7,655 nucleotides of DNA from Nitrospiraceae bacterium (GTDB lineage Bacteria; Nitrospirota; Nitrospiria; Nitrospirales; Nitrospiraceae): contig JAABQN010000096.1 in NCBI GenBank assembly GCA_011391455.1, positions 1-7,655 on the forward strand, in the 5' to 3' direction. Both the position numbers and the translations under genes were made by a program. Below the pieces are notes generated by a model. That model saw only the letters and a list, made by a program, of their open reading frames with translations. It was not told the DNA's origin and did no database searches. Shown piece by piece: positions 4,781 to 7,655 of this stretch. Every line of letters begins with the position of its first letter. Within the stretch, counting starts at the first letter, position 1.

Positions 4781-7655
4781 ATGCCTAACGTGGAACCCAC
4801 CCCTCTGCATCAGAGCCAGTCCACAGACCTCATTGTCGAGGGGGCGCGGCAGAATAATCTCAAAAACATCTCGCTCCGCATCCCGCACAATCAGGTCACA
4901 GCCATCACGGGCGTATCAGGATCAGGAAAATCCTCTCTCGCGTTCGACACCCTGTTTGCCGAAGGCCAATGGCGCTATGTGGAATCGCTCTCCACCTATG
5001 CCCGCATGTTTCTCGACAAGGTCAATCGGCCCGATGTCGACCGGCTGATCAATGTCCGCCCCGCCATTGCGATCGAACAGAAAAACCCTATCCGAACCGC
5101 CCGCTCGACGGTCGGAACCACGACCGAGATTGCCGACCTCTTGCGGCTTCTGTTCGCCAAAGTGGGTCATCCGATCTGCCCCGATTGCGCCATCGATGCG
5201 CGCAGCTTTCACCCAAGCAGCGTCGTTGACGACCTCCTGACCCATTGTCCCGAGGCACGAGCGATGATCCTCTTTCCGGTCAAGGCCCCGGCGCCGAAAC
5301 AGGACCAGGCCTTTCTTCAATCATTGTTGCTGCGGGGGTTCAGCAGGGTGCAATGCGGCGCAGAAATTCTCGATCTCCACGAGGTCCACAGCCTTCCAAA
5401 AGTTAGGCCGGACCATCTGTATGTGATCCTCGATCGGTTGGTGATCCGGGAAGACAACCGGTCCCGCCTCGTCGAAGCGGTCGAAACCGCGTTGCGAGAA
5501 GGCGAGGGCCTCTGCCGCGTAGAGGTCATCGACCAGGGCCCTCGCACCTACAGCACGGACTTTCGCTGCCAGCAATGTGGCAGAACGTTCGAACCAGTTC
5601 GGCCAGTCCTCTTTTCCTTCAACCATCCGCTCGGCGCCTGCCCGGAGTGCAAAGGGTTCGGCAATATTCTCCGATACGATCCCGATCTCGTCATTCCCGA
5701 CCACAGCAAGTCGCTGGCCCAAGGCGCCATCGAGCCCTGGAGCAAACCCAGCGGCGATTGGTGGCAGAAGCAGATGTTGCTCTCCATGAAACGGCGCGGG
5801 GCCGACCTCACCGCCCCCTACAAAGACCTGCCTCAGGATATCCAGCAGATGCTCTGGCAGGGAGAAGGCAAGATGGAGGGCGTACAACAATTCTTCGAAT
5901 ACTTGGAAGGGAAGCGCTACAAGCTACACGTGCGCGTGATGCTCAGCCGCTACCGGACCCCAGTCCCCTGCCCTAGCTGTAAGGGATCCCGTCTCCGACC
6001 GGACGCGCGCTACGTGAAGATCGCGGGCATAGATATTCATGAGTTGTCGGAGTTTACCATCGAAGCAACTGCCGCTTGGGTCGCAGCCCTCACCTTCTCT
6101 GCCCAGGAAGAACACATCGCCCGCGACCTTCTCCGACAACTCACGGCCAAGCTCGGATTTCTCCTCCGCGTAGGCCTCAGCTATCTGACACTCTCCCGCC
6201 AGACCCGCACACTCTCGGGAGGAGAGGCCCAGCGCGCAGCCTTGGCCAATCAACTCGGCGCCCGCCTGGTCGGCACGCTCTATGTCCTCGACGAACCGAC
6301 CATCGGTCTCCACCCACGCGACACGGCCACACTCGCGGGCATCCTGCGAGAGCTGGCAGTCCAGGGCAACACGGTCGTCGTCGTCGAGCATGATCGCCAG
6401 ATGATGATGGCAGCCGACTATCTTGTCGAATTGGGCCCCTTGTCAGGAGAAAAGGGCGGCGAATTGATCTGCGCGGCGCCAATAGATGAATTTATCGCAG
6501 ACCGGCGGTCGATCACGGCGCGCTACCTGCGTGGCGACGATGAGATTGCGATCCCACGGTCCCGGCGAAGAGGGAACGGAAAGGTACTTGTGATCGCAGA
6601 CGCCTGTGAACACAACCTCAAAAATCTGTTTGTCCGTATTCCACTCGGCATGTTGGTCTGCGTCACCGGCGTGTCGGGGTCCGGCAAGAGCACCTTGGTC
6701 GAAGACACGCTCTATCGCGCGGTGGCCCGTGCCTTCCGTGTCGAGTCGCTGCCGATGGGCAAGTTTCGGGCGATTAAGGGCATCGAACATCTGACCGGCA
6801 TCAAGCTCATCGATCAAGAACCGATCGGCCGAACGCCGCGCTCAAATCCAATCACCTACCTGAAAGCGTTCGATGAAGTTCGCTCTCTCTTCGCCTCTGA
6901 GCGCGATGCGCTCCGGCGCGGCCTCACACCAGGGCATTTCTCCTTCAATACCACCGGGGGCCGGTGCGACCGATGCGAAGGGAGCGGTGTTGAAAAACTG
7001 GAGATGTATTTCTTTGAAGATATCTACGCCACCTGCGAAGCCTGCGACGGAAAACGATTCAAACCGGACATCCTCTCCATTCGCTATCGCGGGAAAACGA
7101 TCCACGATGTGCTGCAAATGACGGCTGAAGAAGCCTTGGGATTTTTCAGCGGCTCACCCAAGCTCGCAGAAAAACTCCACCTCCTCTCCTCCATCGGGCT
7201 CGGCTATCTCCGCCTCGGCCAAGCTGCGACGACCCTCTCAGGCGGCGAGGCCCAGCGGTTGAAAATCGCAGCGGAACTGATATCCGGGGGGGGGCTGTCC
7301 CGACATGGGACTGTTCCCATTCCCAGCCCCGTACACGGGGACGGGGACAGGCACCGCCCTTCGACAAGCTCAGGACGGAGCCAGTCCCCTAATGTGCTCT
7401 ACATCATGGACGAGCCGACCACCGGACTCCATGTCGAAGACATCAAGAAACTTCTGGCGATGCTGCAGAAGCTGGTGAATAGCGGCAACACCGTGGTGGT
7501 GGTGGAACACAATCTGGATGTGATCAAGAGCGCCGATTGGATTATCGACCTAGGCCCGGAAGGCGGTGCAGCAGGCGGACAGATTGTGGCAGAAGGACGA
7601 CCGGAACAGGTCGCAAGAGTCACGGCCTCTCATACTGGACAATTTCTCGCCCCAC
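4781..7655 (+). CDS. uvrA: Excinuclease ABC subunit A (3' end outside window)
   Basis: UvrA dimers scan DNA for bulky lesions and load UvrB in cytoplasmic nucleotide excision repair. All landmarks appear in order: Walker A I (G44VSGSGKSS, K50); YVESLSTYAR; a UvrB-binding region between about 130 and 250; zinc finger 1 (C263, C266, C287, C290); ABC signature I (LSGGE from L478); Walker B I (D504, E505); Walker A II (from G630, K636); zinc finger 2 (C729, C732, C752, C755); signature II (from L819); and Walker B II (D877, E878). The end, SHTGQFLAP, matches the usual last residues, so only a few codons are missing. ATG 4781 is the first start after an in-frame TAG at 4730; its ribosome-binding site is weak (GTGGA immediately upstream). 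No CTGT-N8-ACAG-type SOS box is visible in the 60-bp gap. Residues 834-872 form an unusual insertion, annotated separately. The gene reaches 958 codons against about 940 in E. coli. Confidence 0.96.
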   Translation, partial: MPNVEPTPLHQSQSTDLIVEGARQNNLKNISLRIPHNQVTAITGVSGSGKSSLAFDTLFAEGQWRYVESLSTYARMFLDKVNRPDVDRLINVRPAIAIEQKNPIRTARSTVGTTTEIADLLRLLFAKVGHPICPDCAIDARSFHPSSVVDDLLTHCPEARAMILFPVKAPAPKQDQAFLQSLLLRGFSRVQCGAEILDLHEVHSLPKVRPDHLYVILDRLVIREDNRSRLVEAVETALREGEGLCRVEVIDQGPRTYSTDFRCQQCGRTFEPVRPVLFSFNHPLGACPECKGFGNILRYDPDLVIPDHSKSLAQGAIEPWSKPSGDWWQKQMLLSMKRRGADLTAPYKDLPQDIQQMLWQGEGKMEGVQQFFEYLEGKRYKLHVRVMLSRYRTPVPCPSCKGSRLRPDARYVKIAGIDIHELSEFTIEATAAWVAALTFSAQEEHIARDLLRQLTAKLGFLLRVGLSYLTLSRQTRTLSGGEAQRAALANQLGARLVGTLYVLDEPTIGLHPRDTATLAGILRELAVQGNTVVVVEHDRQMMMAADYLVELGPLSGEKGGELICAAPIDEFIADRRSITARYLRGDDEIAIPRSRRRGNGKVLVIADACEHNLKNLFVRIPLGMLVCVTGVSGSGKSTLVEDTLYRAVARAFRVESLPMGKFRAIKGIEHLTGIKLIDQEPIGRTPRSNPITYLKAFDEVRSLFASERDALRRGLTPGHFSFNTTGGRCDRCEGSGVEKLEMYFFEDIYATCEACDGKRFKPDILSIRYRGKTIHDVLQMTAEEALGFFSGSPKLAEKLHLLSSIGLGYLRLGQAATTLSGGEAQRLKIAAELISGGGLSRHGTVPIPSPVHGDGDRHRPSTSSGRSQSPNVLYIMDEPTTGLHVEDIKKLLAMLQKLVNSGNTVVVVEHNLDVIKSADWIIDLGPEGGAAGGQIVAEGRPEQVARVTASHTGQFLAP
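7286..7390. repeat. In-frame palindromic repeat insertion within uvrA
   Basis: Between signature II (LSGGEAQRLKIAAEL) and Walker B II (LYIMDEPTTGLH) there are 39 residues, where E. coli UvrA has about 8. The excess is about 31 residues or 93 nt, a multiple of three with no stop. The DNA is built of hairpins: ATGGGA-CTGT-TCCCAT (7305-7320), CCCCGT-AC-ACGGGG (7327-7340), and GGGGACAGGCACC (7343-7355) against GGAGCCAGTCCCC (7377-7389, 11 of 13 pairing). The last loop carries GCCCTTCGACA-AG-CTCAGG. The encoded stretch is Gly/Ser/Pro/Arg-rich and low in hydrophobics, so it is probably a disordered surface loop. It looks like an intergenic-type repeat that landed in the gene. Exact borders and target duplication cannot be fixed without a repeat-free homologue. 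Confidence 0.75.

Noticed and set aside
4725..5048. 107-residue plus-strand frame overlapping the uvrA start
   Set aside because: It overlaps the conserved UvrA Walker A region in another frame and is rich in Ser/Arg as expected for an out-of-frame shadow.
5321..5890. 189-residue open frame on the minus strand
   Set aside because: It is antisense to a clear uvrA coding region. Its sequence is the complement shadow of conserved UvrA residues and shows no family motif.
1..7655. CRISPR array, RNA genes, toxin-antitoxin pair, defence system or intact insertion sequence
   Set aside because: No regularly spaced repeats, no tRNA/rRNA-like segments and no transposase, nuclease or toxin-like frames were found on either strand.

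Overview
The window looks like chromosomal DNA of moderately high GC content from a Gram-negative bacterium. A TolC-family outer-membrane protein and a signal-peptide protein point to a diderm envelope. The protein style and the abundant palindromic intergenic repeats would suit a Nitrospira-like (Nitrospirota) genome. That placement is an impression from memory, not a database result. There is no CRISPR array, RNA gene, phage module or complete insertion sequence. Layout, left to right: (1) The 3' part of a PA-domain M28 zinc aminopeptidase gene (+, open at the left edge) ends at 1197. (2) A short intergenic repeat (1202-1274), two 12-nt direct repeats facing their own inverted copies, separates it from a convergent minus-strand gene. 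(3) That minus-strand gene (1308-1754) encodes a small exported protein of unknown function. (4) It is divergent from a tolC-like gene (1832-3448, +), and the two appear to be read from overlapping promoters. (5) A 180-bp long-hairpin, MITE-like element (3447-3626) begins inside the tolC stop codon and ends 7 bp before the next start. (6) A CPBP/CAAX-protease-like membrane-protein gene (3634-4347) follows, interrupted by an in-frame TAG at codon 51. (7) A small GlpM/DUF3147-like membrane protein (4382-4720) lies 34 bp further on. (8) uvrA, the damage-recognition ATPase of nucleotide excision repair, starts at 4781 and runs off the right edge just before its expected end. The genes do not form one pathway. 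The CPBP-like pseudogene, the GlpM-like gene and uvrA share a strand with short gaps and may be co-transcribed. The exporter gene has no periplasmic adaptor or inner-membrane pump beside it. The most interesting theme is small palindromic repeats invading and reshaping genes. One abuts the tolC stop. A second, about 93 nt, is inserted in frame inside uvrA between the second ABC signature and second Walker B, adding about 31 residues without breaking the frame. The two share the core GCCCTTCGACA...CTCAGG. I saw no convincing novel defence, biosynthetic or mobile system beyond these repeats.
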